64,000 nucleotides of DNA from contig VXAY01002873.1 in the NCBI GenBank assembly GCA_013399855.1, positions 819,643 to 883,642 on the forward strand, in the 5' to 3' direction. The notes under the pieces were generated by a model, which did not search any database, was not told where the DNA came from, and was given only the letters and a program-made list of their open reading frames with translations. The stretch is from Oxyruncus cristatus. Its lineage: Eukaryota; Chordata; Aves; Passeriformes; Cotingidae. The position numbers and the translations under genes were made by a program. The stretch's first letter is position 1. Each line of letters starts with the position of its first letter. Below, in pieces: positions 36,155 to 48,910 of this stretch.

Positions 36155-36475
36155 CACAGAATCACAGAATGGTTTGGGCTGGAAGGAACCTTAAAGATCA
36201 TCCAGTTCCACCCCCTGCCATGGGCAGGGACACCTTCCATTAGACCAGGTTGCTCAGAGTTCCACCCAACCTACCCTTGAACACTCCCAGGGATGGTGCA
36301 TCCACAATTTCTCTGGGAAACATGTTCCAGTGCCTCACCACCCTCACAGTAAAAAATACCTTAACACCTAATCTTGCTCTCTCTCAGTTTGAAGCCATTC
36401 ACCCCTGCCCTGTCATTCCCTTGTAAGAAGTTTCTCTCCATCTCTCTTCCAGGCTCCCTTCAGTATTTAATCCTA
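36155..36475 (-). mobile_element. CR1 LINE 3' portion
   Basis: Starts tcacagaatcacagaatgg, then the complete series of CR1 blocks (gccatgggcagggacacctt, agaccaggttgctcagag, ctcaccaccctcacag and cttccaggctcccttcag). This is one of the longest and best-preserved copies in the window. Confidence 0.93.
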
Positions 36476-39400
36476 AAATTTAGTTTAAGTGTTGTGAGTT
36501 TTGTGTGTGTGGTTATGATTGTCTGCAGTTAAAAAAGTTTCCTCTCTGTTTACTCCCTCCCAAACATCCTTCCACCTTTTTTCACAATTATTCCATTGTA
36601 GGAAGGGGATTTTTTTAGGTTGCCAGGCCCAGATGGGCTGGGGTAGAAACTCCTCATGGGAGAATGAAGAGCAGGCTAATTTTTCAAGGTGATCATCCTA
36701 TTTGCATGGAAACATCTCTGCGAACAATAACACCAGGAGGAATAATGTCGAACAGGACAGTTAAGTGGAGACCTTGGAAGTTGCAAATACTAATCAAGGT
36801 GCTTGAAAGCTGCAGGAAAATTTACGTGAGAGAAGCAAACACCACTGCCTTGTGGGCAACGATTTGATTAAAGGGCACAGTGAGGCGGTTCCTCATTTGT
36901 GTTAACGGAGAAGCATCTTTTGTTCGTGCTCACAATGTCCTGTTTAAGCTCCATTAACTCACTGTGGAGTCCATAGGAAGAATTTTGTGTTCATCCTTGT
37001 TGGAAGGACTCACAGCATCACTGTAGTGACGGGGAAAAAAAAACAAGACAGCAGCTGAGAAGGGCTGGGATAGGAAAAACCATCAGAGTGAAGACTGGAA
37101 AATGGGGAGCAGAGTGTGGGTGAGCTGATGGAATCCTGGTGGTTGTGAGCTTACCCTTTGCAAACCAATTCATGGCAATTGTCTGACATTAGCAACAGGA
37201 GTCTGGGAAGGTCCCTCTGGAGGCTCCTTGGAGGCCAGTAAGGGGGAAATGCTGCACCTTCAGCTGGGGCTGGATGTATCCTTGTGCATTTTGGCTCCAC
37301 AAGCTACTGAAGACAAGAAACGCCTCCAGAACTGATGTGGCCCCTTCCCCTCACACTCTGCTCTGGTGCTCACTGAGGGGCTGTGCAATTAAGGGTTGTC
37401 CATCCCCTGGACACACAGGGAAAGCAAATATGCTGCAGCAAAGAGCCAGGCCTTCTGCTGAGCTGCAACAGAGGCAAGCTGTGACAAGCATTTCAAAGAA
37501 TAAAATCAAGTTAATGCTGGCAGGTGCAGCTGCTCATCACACGTGGTCACACTCACTCCGGGGTCCCAGCAGCCTGGGTGCCCCAAAAGGGTCACCTCCC
37601 TGCATGGCAGCATCTCCTGCTGGGCTTTGGTGCTGCCCTGGGGGACAGGACTGCTCAGCACCCACGTCCCCATGCTGGCTCCACATAGCTAAGGTTGGAG
37701 GGCTGTACAGCAGGAACTGGGTCTTTGTGTGCACAGTTCCAGAGCTTTTTGCTCTTGGAGAACATGGAGCAGAGCCCGGATCCGGTCTGAGTGGTGCTCT
37801 TGTGGCATGTCTGAAGCTCAGGGAAATGCTTATCTTCAAAATGGATTATTTTTGCCAGGGGCTCATTCCTTGCTGTCATTCCAGAGACCCCATCAGTGTG
37901 TGACCACCGCCCAGGGGAAGTTATGCACAAAACCTTCGGGTCCAGCCTGGACCAGTGTTTGCCCAGTGGATATTTGTCACAGCTGCAATACTGAGTAATT
38001 CCTTCATTCCACCTTCCCTCCAAAACCCGTGCAAGCAGCAGAAACAGTTTGCTACAATATATTTTTCACTGCACTGAGAGGTGGATTTTGGAAGCCAGAC
38101 CAAGGAGGGATTTCAACCTGCAGCTGATGATTGGTCATATTTGGGCAGACAGTGCCACCAAAAGGAAACGGGACAAACTACCCAGACTAGAAATACCTCT
38201 TGCCGGTGTTTTTGGAGCTGTTCGCTGCCTGCCCTTCCTCCAGATCTCTGCTTTGCTCCCCCCTTTAGCACATCCGTCTCTATCTGAAGCACCCACAGCC
38301 CTCCTAAGGCACTGAGGAAGAGAAATGAGTGTTTGAGTCCTTCAACTAAGGGAGAGTCTCTTTTAGCCTGGCTCCTAAAGGTTTTTCCAGCTTTATACAA
38401 CCATATAAAATTACTTGAATGCTAAATTCACACGGAGAAATCTTATTCTTTGTTTTAGGATAACATATTCCCTATATCCTGCAAAACAACGCTTTACTTG
38501 CTTGTGGTTAACTGGAATACTTTTACCAGTTTGTTTCCAAGCAGGCATTACCAAAGGGGATAAAAAAAGACATTTCAGAGTTTGCCTGGATCTTTAAAGT
38601 CCTGATTGCTGTAGCTGACTTTGCTCCAGGATGCTTTGGTCCCGGTCCACGGCCAGGCTCTGGCCACAGCTGCTGGAGCATCCTGGTCTTGTCATGGATG
38701 AGATCCATCCGAAGCCTGGAGCTGTCAGGACGTCATGTCCGACGTGCTTTACATCGAGCTGATATCACAACTGCAAGTTTCTCCTAAATTAACGAGAAGC
38801 CAGAAATAACACTCTCCGTTTATAGGGGGTGATGGATTCCAATGCTGCTCCCAGGGTTTTTTCCCATTCCTGGCTGCCGGGGTGGCTGCAGAGGGTGCTG
38901 TTCACCTGCAGTACTCGGGACTCTGCAGAGCAGGAGAGAACCTGTGTCGTTCAGAGGGATATTAAAGGATTTTCCTGCTAGGATGTCAATTCAGGCTCTG
39001 CACAGACCTTAACTCTATGACTCCACCTGAAGACTTTAATTGAACATGACGGAGAAATCCATGTCCTGTTTGCTCATCCCACCTGGAGTCGGTACCTTGG
39101 AAAAAACCACTGTCCAGTCTCAATATGGAGCACAACAGCTCTTTTCTGGGTCCCAGCACACCCTGGGTGTCCCCAGACCAGTGTGTTTGAGGGGTACAAA
39201 GCCCGAGGAGGGGCTTTGGTGAGACCAGGATGATTTATTGGAGCAGGAAGGATCAATGAGCTTCACACAAGTTATATTTTCCTTGCTGTGGAGAAAATAT
39301 GTATATCCCTATTTTTTTTTTTAATCTGATGTTGAGGAAACCACAGCTTGACCTCCCTGCACTGATGAAGTATAAAAATAGTCCTTTATTTTCATCCTAA

Positions 39401-41496
39401 AGATCTTTGTCCCCTTCCCAACATTTTAATTTCATTACCAGTGACAACACCAGTTGTTATTTGTTTTACCAACCTAAAAATCTGCCCTTTGTTCACGGGG
39501 AATGGTCCAGGCACAGTTAGTCCTGGGTCAGTCCTACCCCTCGGGCTGAGACCTGCAGCATCACATCTCAGGAGTCAGTAATTCCCTCCTTTGGTAGGAT
39601 TCAAAACTTCATTTTCTGTTTCCAAAGGTGGCTTCTTGCCATGAATAATGATAAAACCAAATGCTGCCTTCTGCCTTTTGCTTTGATTGTCTCTGGTTTG
39701 GAGGAGCATGACAGAGGTTTCACTGTGGTGCTTGCAGGGGACACCAGGGTGGGGTAGAGATGAGGACATGGACGTGGGTGGCAGGTGATGGGGGGGACTT
39801 TGAGCCCTCCCCAACCGTGGGACATCCTGAGGAGCTTTCACAGCACTCAGCAGCTGACATCACTTTTTCTTGATAGCTTTTAAATCCCTTTCATTTCGGC
39901 ATTAAATGCATATGCCTTGCTCATCATCATCTACAAGATGGTTTTAAAAGCTGGTTTCTTCCGTTAAAATTCCTGCCACAGTTTTGCTCCTGGTTACTCT
40001 TGGGTTTCCTCTAATCCTGCCTCTCTAGTGGCAGCTCTCCCACACCTCCAGACCATCTTGAGAACTGTGATTTTCAGCGTTTGGCTCAGCACCTTTGCAA
40101 TTATTTCCCATTCAGTGAGAACACGCTGGTGCCAGATAACAGATGCAGCCAACAGACTGGTCTGAACAGGCCAAGGGTGATGGTGCCCTTTAGAGCTGAG
40201 ACATTTTTGCAGATGGAATACTTTTACCTGCTCAGATTTTATATTTTTTTTCCTTTAAATAATAGTTTCAGCATCATTTTTCTGGCTTTCTATCAGAAGG
40301 AGGAACATCAGAGGAGCCAGCCCAAAGCTGACTGAATTTTTGTTACTGCTGCTGCACGAGGATTTGGGGAGAAACAGGCACTGGAGAGTGAGGATCCTGC
40401 CCAGGGCAGGCTGGAACTGTGCAGGGAGGAGGCCAAAAGCTCCTGTTGTTTCCAGGCTCAGCATCCTTCCAACAGGGCATGTGGTGCCCAGCCCACCAGC
40501 CCTGCCTCTCAAAGATGCCTCACAGCATCTTGATAGTAAAAAGGCAGAAAAGAAAGACAGGGGGGAGAAAAATGTTCCTAGTGACAGAAGAAATGTGAGA
40601 AGACTTGTTATCAGTCAGAAGACTTGCAGCTCACCCCCAGCATGGACCTGCAGCCTCTGTTGTCTCCTTGCCTTCTCCTTCTGCATGTTTTTATGTTTTA
40701 TTAACCTCCAGTGTTCCTCAGTTGCCCATAAGAAGCGCCATCCTTGCCTCTGTCCCTTCTTTCCCCCGTGAGGCAGCAGCAGTGATTGCTGAAAAAAACC
40801 TAAAGGCCGTTTGTGGGTTTTCTCCCCAAGTCTTTCATTCCTGATGACTCGAGTGCTGCAATTTCCCTGCACCTCCTCCTGAGCTTTCAGTAGTGCCTCC
40901 TCCTGTCCATTTTCTGTGATAACTCAGTCTGAGAAACATCTGCACCCCATTAGGAGCAGCTTTGGGTATATAAAGCTGAATGCAAAGGATAAAAGAATGT
41001 TTGATGGCCGAGTGACTCCCTCCTGCAGGAAGCAATCTGGCAACAGGCACAGGGTCCCTGGGGCACCTGAGCTGAAGAACAGGCTCGACCCTTATTTCCA
41101 GCACATCACTGGAGCTACTTACTTTGCTAAGGTACTAAAGCTGCTCTGAATCCTACCTAGAGGAGGAAGAAGCCAATGTCTTCTGTGTCACCCAGCAGTG
41201 TCAGCTTCCTTTTAAATAAAAATTACTCGGTGAAGTGCTGTCATCAAGTCACCACCCAGAGACAGGGGCTTGGTACCCGGTTTCTGACTGCTACAGCAAG
41301 GGGCTTCACTCCTTGTTTTCTCAAAAGCTGGAACAAACTGATGCTGGAAATCCAGCACACTCCCCAAGAGCTCTCCTCCCCTTGCTTCCAGCATACTGCC
41401 TCGGAAAGCATTTCTGATTTTCCTTCTCTTTCAGAGAACAAGCAGAGATAAAAGTGTTTAACAGTCATTTGAAGGTTTATTTTTCCTCCTTGGGAA
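36476..41496. other. Gene-free stretch
   Basis: About 5 kb of unique sequence without a recognisable exon. A 209-codon plus-strand frame at 37274-37903 and a 143-codon frame at 40340-40771 have no domain or repeat signature and no splice context that I would defend. Confidence 0.5.
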
Positions 41497-41685
41497 GAGG
41501 TTGAGTCATCACTCCTGGAGGGATTTAAAAGACCTGTAGATGTGGCACTTAGAGACATGGCTTAGTGGTGGGCTTGGCAATGCTGGTTAATGGTTGGACT
41601 CAATGATTTCAGAGGGCTCTTCCATCCCAAACTATTCTATTTGATTCTATTCTCTGATTCTATTCTCTGATTCTATTTCGAGGCT
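41497..41685 (+). mobile_element. CR1 LINE 3' end with tail repeats
   Basis: Sense-oriented CR1: ggaagaggttgagtcatcac, ggagggatttaaaagac, ttggactcaatgatttcag and cttccatcccaaactattct, then an array of GATTCTATTCTCT units. The array is the expanded terminal repeat typical of CR1. Confidence 0.9.
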
Positions 41686-42299
41686 GTTTTGACTGTGAAG
41701 CTCCTTCCACGCCCATTGCTGTCCCCAGACCCGTCTGATGGGTGAGCTCAGGTGTCCCTCCCAGCCACATTTCCCAGCTCCTGGGGCATTTCCATCAATT
41801 CCTGAAGAAAACTCCCAACTGTGGAGGCAACTATTTGATTCTTTTATTATTTTTTTTGCATACAACCTGCTCGTGCTTTCCCCGCGCCCACACGGTTTAA
41901 CAAATCATTTTGGAAACTCTGACTCCAAGGTTGAAGCCTCTGTGGGCTGAGGAATGTTTCAGACACAAAGGCTGCCTGTATTTCACATCCTCATCTGCTG
42001 ATTTTCTTAGTCTTTACATGAACATAACCTCAAGGTTCACGTTCCTGCTTTCAAGTGGGAGCACCATCAAAGAAATCAGAGCCAGCCAGCCAAGGTTCAG
42101 GCACGTCTGGGGAGGGCAATAAAACAGGGGAAAAAAAATGGAAAATGTTTTTGATGCTGCCTGTTGCTGCAGCTGACAGCGCATTGCTGAGAGCTGGGAG
42201 GAGATTCCTCCAAAGTTAATAACCAGGACGGGGATGGATAACCAGAAATAAATCAAGACAACCACAGACCAGAGCCAAATGGTTGCAGCAGTGTAAAAA

Positions 42300-42620
42300 C
42301 AGGATCGTGATTTGGGAAACACTGTGATTAATTTGTTTTCATAGAGTAATTACCAATTAATCATTGGGCTAATGATGCTGTATTATGAATTAGTTATAAA
42401 CAGACTTCAGCCCAATTATAAGGACTCAACTAGATCATTTAATTGAATGTTTGGGCTTCCAAAAGTGCTTCACAAGACTTTTTTTTAGCAGCTGAACACA
42501 TACATCAAACTGGCAAATGGCACATACATCTAACTGGCAAATGGCACACACTTAAAATCATTGACTAAAGATGCCTTAAATTACACCCTGCTGTAATTAG
42601 GAGGCTCAGTGGTGCATCCA
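42300..42620. other. AT-rich candidate regulatory element
   Basis: Dense in TAAT/ATTA homeodomain cores (gagtaattaccaattaatca, gaattagttataaac, catttaattgaatg). It includes a 24-base tandem duplication at 42497-42520 and 42521-42544 differing by one base. No coding potential. Regulatory function is a guess from composition. Confidence 0.25.
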
Positions 42621-43831
42621 TAGCTGAGCTTGTCCTCTGTGATAATGCCTGTTGTTTGTGTGTAATTGTTCTTCTACATCAGACTATTTTTTCCTGAAAA
42701 TGTTGATATTTAAGAGGGTTTTTTTAATTTATCAGATGAGGAGGCCTAAAATAAACATTCCTCTCTATGCTGACACGTGACAGCATTAACAACTGGAAAT
42801 AAAATTGCACGTAATATGCTGTTTAGGAGAATGTCCTCAAAGTTTCTGGAGAAAATACCAGCTGTACATAGCAGGCTAATACTTAGCAGCTCAAGTTCCC
42901 CCTTGGGAGTACATCTGCCAGATATAAATATTAATGAAAGGGAATTGTGAAAGAAAGATTAAGATTCATTAATCATTATTATTAGCCAGCATCAGGTGCT
43001 CACGGGGCAGCTGCTTGGAGTGAGACCCCGTCACCTTGACCCAGAGCACCCACTTGGGAGGATGCCACGAGAGAATGAGCTCTTCAAAGGAAGCAATCAG
43101 CACCCTGCTGCCAGAGGGACACACTGAGGGAGCAAACACAGAGCTTGGTGGCTCCAAGGGAGGAGCAGGGGCAAATCCCTGGTTTAAGGAAGTGGAGGTG
43201 CAGCTGTTGTCCTGGTACTGCTGACGGGATTCCCTCTGCTGACGGGACCCATCTCACCTCACACTGTGAGTAACTTTGCTGTCCAGGGAAACTACAGCCA
43301 CAGAAACCAGGGAAAGCTGCAACTCCTGTGCTCCGGTGGGATACAGAGGATTTCACAAGCTTCCCCATCTGAGGCGTTGTTCAAACACTCTGCAGCTGTC
43401 AGACCCCCTTGTTCAGGTTTATATTGTGTTGGGGTTTTGATGTCTCAACCGTTGCTGAGCTTTGGAGTGGGAAAGAGGCCACTGCCTCCTCCCAGGCGGG
43501 TTGGTGTCTCTTTTCACAGCTCTGGTCAGCCAGGCACCCTTAACTCCTTGCCCTACACCACGCTCCCTTTGCCCTGCTTGTGTCACCAGTTTCCTTCAGG
43601 TCTTGCTCCAACAAGAATTATCTGCTTGCCCTTGTTAACTTTGCTCTCTACAAGCCACCATGGAGTGTGCTTGTTCCTTGGTGTGACTGCAGCAGAAGCA
43701 GTTGTGTGCCACCCTAGGCTTTGGCATTATGTTTTTTCTCAGCTGATAACAGGAGAAGGTGCCCCAGTTTCCCCCCAGAGTGCAAAGGATGGTCATGCAG
43801 GTTCTGTGCCCAGTGCAGTGACTGAAGCACA

Positions 43832-44045
43832 AGAATCATGGAATGGTTCAGCTTGGAAGAAACCACTGGAATTCATCTAGTCCAACCTCCCTGCTCAAGC
43901 AGGATCCCCTGGACCACATTTCTCAGGCCTGTGTCCAGGAGCTTTTGGGTATTTCCAGGGAAGGAGGCTCCCCAGCCTCTCCGGGCAGCCTGTCCCAGTG
44001 CCCAGTCACCCTCCCAGTACAGAAATTCTTCCTCATGCCCACAGG
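43832..44045 (-). mobile_element. CR1 LINE 3' portion
   Basis: Has aatcatggaatggttcagct, tggaagaaaccactgg, tctagtccaacctccctg, ctccgggcagcctgtcccag and tgcccagtcaccctcccag, an older CR1 subfamily variant in antisense orientation. Confidence 0.88.
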
Positions 44046-46189
44046 TAGGTGCTCAGAAAAGCAGAAGCATAGCCATTGCCCTGCACAGTGTGTGTATTCC
44101 AAACATGATTCTGGAGGAGTGCACAGCTCAGGTGATCCTGATGTACAACTGTCCTGGGGAATGCATTTCCCTCTTTACATCTACCAGTAGCAGCAACTAG
44201 CCCAAGGACACCAGCCTTGATAAAAGGCTGCTGACTAAAACACACAGCACAGGCATTTTTCCATGTGTGAGACTCTAATGATTGCTGCAGAAGTCAAAGA
44301 CTGCATGACTTGGATCAGGTGCTGGTGTTTCTGCCTTGCCCACACCTGCAAATCCCATCACTCGCCTTCCTGGGAAAGGCAAAAGAGATCCCAGCAGCCT
44401 GGGAACCTGGAGAGAGTTAATGAGAGCTGGTAGCACTGGGGTGGGGACAGATGGATTTATGGGGGATTATGGAGGTCAGTGGGCTCTTTGCTTTTTCATC
44501 ATCTCTTCCCACCTGTACCCAAGAAAGGATTGCACACGGGTCCAGCCTGTGCCTTTGTCCCAGACCAGCCTTTTCCTTCGTGTTTTGGGGGGACCATTTG
44601 TTCTGGGCAGGTGCCTCACTTGGTCCAAACACATTCATCAGGATGTAGCTCTGGGTAGATCCAGGTAGATCCAGGTCTGTGTGTTGGGACAGACTAATCA
44701 GATCCCTTCCAGGGTCCAGGTGTGGCAGAAGCACAGCTGCTTCCCTCCCTTTGCACCAGCTTCCCTGTGGATCCCTGGGGCTTGCATCCCCTGCTTCTTC
44801 ATTCCTTTGCATTTCCATGTGTTCCTGCTCATAATTAGCATTCAGCACAGCCCTCAGGCACTACCTTCCACCTATCCCTGCTCTGCAGAGCACACTTCCT
44901 CATCCCTGATGTGGTTCCTAAACTGCACTGGCAAACCCCAGAATCCTGGATCAGGCCGTCCCAGCAGGAGAGCCGTGTGGTTCCCCCCTCCCTGGGCTTA
45001 CCCAGGGACATGTGTGTGTTGGTATTTGCATGGGAGTTTATAATTCAAGGTATTCTCTAATCACTCACCATAAATACAGCCCTGAAAGGAAGCCAAGTGT
45101 GGTTTCATATTAATGACTCACTTCCATCCCTCCCCATCACGTTGCTGGGCAGGGACCTGTTTAAGCTTCTTTGTTTAATGCTGAGTTCTGCTACTCTGAG
45201 ATAAATTCTACTTGCCAAAAGCTTCGTTTCTAGTTTCTAGGAGTTCAAAGTAAAGTTATTAATTAATACACTGACGCAATGAGGATTTGGGAGAGAAAGG
45301 AGAGCTCAGCCAACCACAGTCCTTGGGGCAGGGTGCACACCAATACATTTAAACATTGGGGAGCTTGTTTTCTCCCTAAAACAGCGTTTCCTGGGGTTCA
45401 GGTTTATAAAAGGAGTATTTCAGCCTGCTCCTCTATCCCAGATAGGGAGATTGGAGCCCCAAGATCCACCTTGCTGAGGCTGAGAGAGGTTTCTTATTGA
45501 TTTTAGGAATCTCAGGGTCTAGATCATAAGGCCTGAAGTGCTTTGCTAAAGAAAGTATCTCATGTGATTTCAGAGACAAATTCTATGCCCTGCCACGTCT
45601 CTGTGAGTCTTTTTATTTACTTTGAAGTAGGTTTTCCCTTAAGGGTACACAGATTAACAAACAGTGTGACTGAGTCCTTTCCCCCCTTTCCAAACAAAAT
45701 CTGACGTCAGCTGCTGAGAAAGGAGAACCTGCCTTAAAAGAAATCTCCAAAGACATCTCCAATCACCACCAGTTCTGTTGTTAAAGGGGATACTTTGCTG
45801 TGGTTTGTTTGGTTTGTTTTATGAATTAAGTTTGTGAATTCATGAGATTAAAAGCTTAAATGGGATCAATGACGACTACCCAGCAGGCATCAAAGTAATT
45901 GCAGATTGTTTTTCAAACTCCAGAGGGCTGCTGGTATTGAAGTACTGAAGGGTTAGAGCAATAATTATGGATTTTTCAAATAGAGAGATGAAAGGAAATC
46001 CATTATCAGTCCACAGGGCTGAACCAAAGAGTTTGTTACTTCGGGCTGCCAAGGACCTCTCTTGGAGGGAGGGTACATGATGTCCTCACTGAGGCAGCAA
46101 CCTGAGCCACAGAGCAGTTGGAGAAAAATCCTTTGCTGCCTGTGTGCAGGATGTTAACTATGTGGACAAGTAATAGAGTAGCATAAGCC
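44046..46189. other. Gene-free stretch
   Basis: Unique sequence. The part around 45820-46000 is AT-rich with several ATTA cores. No exon was recognised. Confidence 0.45.
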
Positions 46190-46840
46190 TTAGAGGGAGA
46201 CCCAGAAGCTTCCAACACTGCCCTCCATCCCTTTTACCTCTGAGCAAGGCTGCATGGAAAATGGGTTAAAATCACGAGTTTTGTTCAGCTCCAACTGCAA
46301 GATGGCAACATATGATATGATATTTGCCAGCTTTTGATTAAAATTAGGCTTCTCTGATCCATAAGCATAAAGCTTGTAATACTCATCTCCCAAATCCTTG
46401 ATTTCTGATGTTCACTGTCCCCATAAATTATCAAGTACAGCCAATAGAAAGCAGCTATTTTCTATCTAGTAGAAGTCAGGCAGATTTGTGGATTTGATGC
46501 TACAGAGTTGAAACTATTTTAATATGCCGAATTTACAGAAATGCTGAATTTAATATTCTTGGAACAAACCACACCTGCTTTTCAGATAGAATTCCTTCCC
46601 TCCTCTGCCTGATCCCTTGAGTTTGGGTAATCTCACCCAATTTTTCACGGCTCTCTTTCCCTGTACCCAAGACATCAGTTTTCTTTGTGCTTAAGACCAG
46701 AAGCTGTTTCATACAGTCTGACTTATTGCATCCAGAGTCAGATTGTTTTCCAGTGAGAAGGTGGCAGGATGATGCTGAGGTGCTGTGGGGATGCAGGGAT
46801 GCAGAAGGCATTCCTGTTTCCAGCTGGGGCGAATTTTCAC

Positions 46841-47033
46841 CTGTTTGGCTGAACCCAGGTTTCTTAAAAACCTGGAGGTGAGGCACCACTTCAAACTGAG
46901 CAGCTCCAGAGAGACTGGGAGCAAAGCTCCAGTCTGGGAGCTCTGCTGATTTCCAGCATCCAGCCAAAATCCCTTCCCAGCTGGTCAAAAGCCACAAAAG
47001 TGCAGCGTGGGCAGAAATTATTATCCCAAACAT
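46841..47033 (-). other. Signal-peptide-like open frame with a donor site
   Basis: From an ATG at 47033 the frame begins MFGIIISAHAALLWLLTSW, a plausible signal peptide. The visible end is CCAAACAG|gtgaaa, a fair splice donor leaving phase 1. The same frame runs on to 46533 as an unspliced 166-codon ORF. No known family was recognised and no convincing upstream promoter or downstream acceptor was found, so this is only a candidate first exon. Confidence 0.15.
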
Positions 47034-47850
47034 CTTGTTGTACCTTGCATGGCTGTAGGATTCCTGGTCTCAGTGGCACACTCAGGACAGGGAAAACTGG
47101 TCAAACTCTGGAGATGTGAAATAACTTAATATGATGCCTTTTGCTCCTTTGATCCTTAAGAGAAAATAGGTGACACTGGTACATTTAGATCCAGCCTATC
47201 CATACACCATCACACCAGTGCAATCCTTACAGAAGCACTCCAAGATTTACTGAATGGTTGGAGTAAACTCCTCTTTTTTGAGCAGCAGTGGACTGTGCAC
47301 AGCACAGGGATGGGAAAGGGCCGTGTTTTATCAACTGGTGTGGTGTCTCGAAGAGGTGACATAGTTGGCAGCAAGGAGAGCATGTTGCAAGATTTCACAA
47401 CTGCAGAGGAAACACCAAGTTGAACTTTTTTGGTCAGATCCTCATCTGGTGTAAATCAGTCAAGATGCACCAAAGCCAAATGGTTTCTGGATGCTGTTTC
47501 CCAGTTTTCCAGAGTCAAAACTGATGTTTATAGAAGCTCATAGTTGCACATATTAAAGTAATCAGGAGGATTTTCATTACTGACTGTGCAAGTGAAATGA
47601 AGACAGACATAATGGAAATGTGTTCAAAAAATCTTATTGACAAAGAATTTAAATAAAAATGTTTTGGTTTTTTTTTTTTCTCCTGGGTATGGCTGTTGTG
47701 CACAGTAACCAGGTCGAACAGATGCCAGTAAAACAATGGAAGGATTGTAGTGAAGAGGAAAGGAAATGTATTTCCCAATCCCTACTGGAAATTATGTCTC
47801 TGCTTAATTCCTCCAAGCAGCTTAGATTTAAATAATTCTTCTTCATCATC

Positions 47851-47904
47851 TTTTTTTTTTTTTTNNNNNNNNNNNNNNNNNNNNNNNNNNNNTTTTTTTT
47901 TTTT
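47851..47904. other. 28-N gap inside a poly-T tract
   Basis: Fourteen Ts, Ns at 47865-47892, then twelve Ts: a homopolymer collapse in the assembly. No coding consequence can be inferred. Confidence 0.95.
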
Positions 47905-48232
47905 ATTTCCATTGGCCATTTCCAATAGCTGCACAAACCTCGAGTGAGCATCTCTCCTTTGGGACTAGCCACAGAAAAACACTTCTCTTCCTTACCTCTA
48001 GAGCAAATTTATTTGGATTTCCCCAGATCAATCAGTTCCTGCTCTGCTTCCTTCTGTTGCCATTACACAGTTTGGGTTATCACTTGTGGCTTTGTTTGAG
48101 AGAATGAATATTTTTATTTCGTATCCAATCTGTGAATATTCATATTTCACATTCATGACGATTTTCACGTTGTCTTGAGTTTCAAGAGCTCGTCATTCAC
48201 AACCCTGAGTTCACAAGCCCCCTGCTTTCCTC

Positions 48233-48910
48233 TCAGCACACCAAGCAGCTGGCACTGAGACCCCAAAAACCTGCTCCTCCCCTTTGTCTTCCCTCCTTGG
48301 CCTCCAGACCTTCTGTCCCAGGGAGGGACCCGTTTCCTTGAGCTGGGCCGGTGCAGATCTCTCCCTCTGTCCTGTAGTAAGGGAAGTACCCGCCGGGGGG
48401 AAGGGGCTGGTTCAGGGGTGGGAGCCTGTTTGGGGAGCAGGGCAGGCAGAGTTCAGAGCTGCTGGCTCCCGGGAGCTGGGGGGAAGGTTTCTTTTCGTGG
48501 GTTGTAGGAGGAATTGTCCTCTTGCTCAGCTCCAGCCTTGGTGGGATGCTCTGAAAAAAATATGTAGAGGACCAAGAGCTCAGGGCTCCCACGGTGGGGA
48601 CTGCACTGCCCCTGGGGACACCACGGGGACAGCAGGGGCACAGATCCCATCGCAGCAGCAGTGCCCCACACAGCAGGAGTCTGGGGTGCACAGGTTGTTC
48701 CAAGGGACAGGGACTGCCTTAGGCGTCTCCACCCTGCAGATAGCTCTGCTCCTGCATCATGTTTTCAGAGCACAAGACATCACTTTGTTCCCAAGGCTCT
48801 GATTTTGAGTGTGGTGTGAGATGTGCCTGCCTCTCTTCCTCCCTTCCCACCCCTTTGAGAAACATGGAAGGGGAGTTCACCTCCCCTAATTCGCAGGTAC
48901 TGAACATGAT
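48233..48910 (-). pseudogene. Continuation of a mostly open frame, with one internal stop
   Basis: Directly after the stop at 48913-48911 the same frame reads on for 62 codons to a TAA at 48721-48719, then a further 161 codons to the stop at 48235-48233. This second part contains GGYFPYYRTEGE, echoing FLPYYRT in the first part. Together with 48911-49291 it gives 353 codons with only two internal stops. It could be a decayed coding exon, a 3' UTR of a real gene, or chance in GC-rich DNA. No family was recognised. Confidence 0.2.

Noticed and set aside
37274..37903. 209-codon plus-strand open frame
   Set aside because: Composition-driven, with no recognisable protein features or splice context.
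43266..43880. 204-codon plus-strand open frame
   Set aside because: Runs into a CR1 copy at its 3' end and shows no domain.
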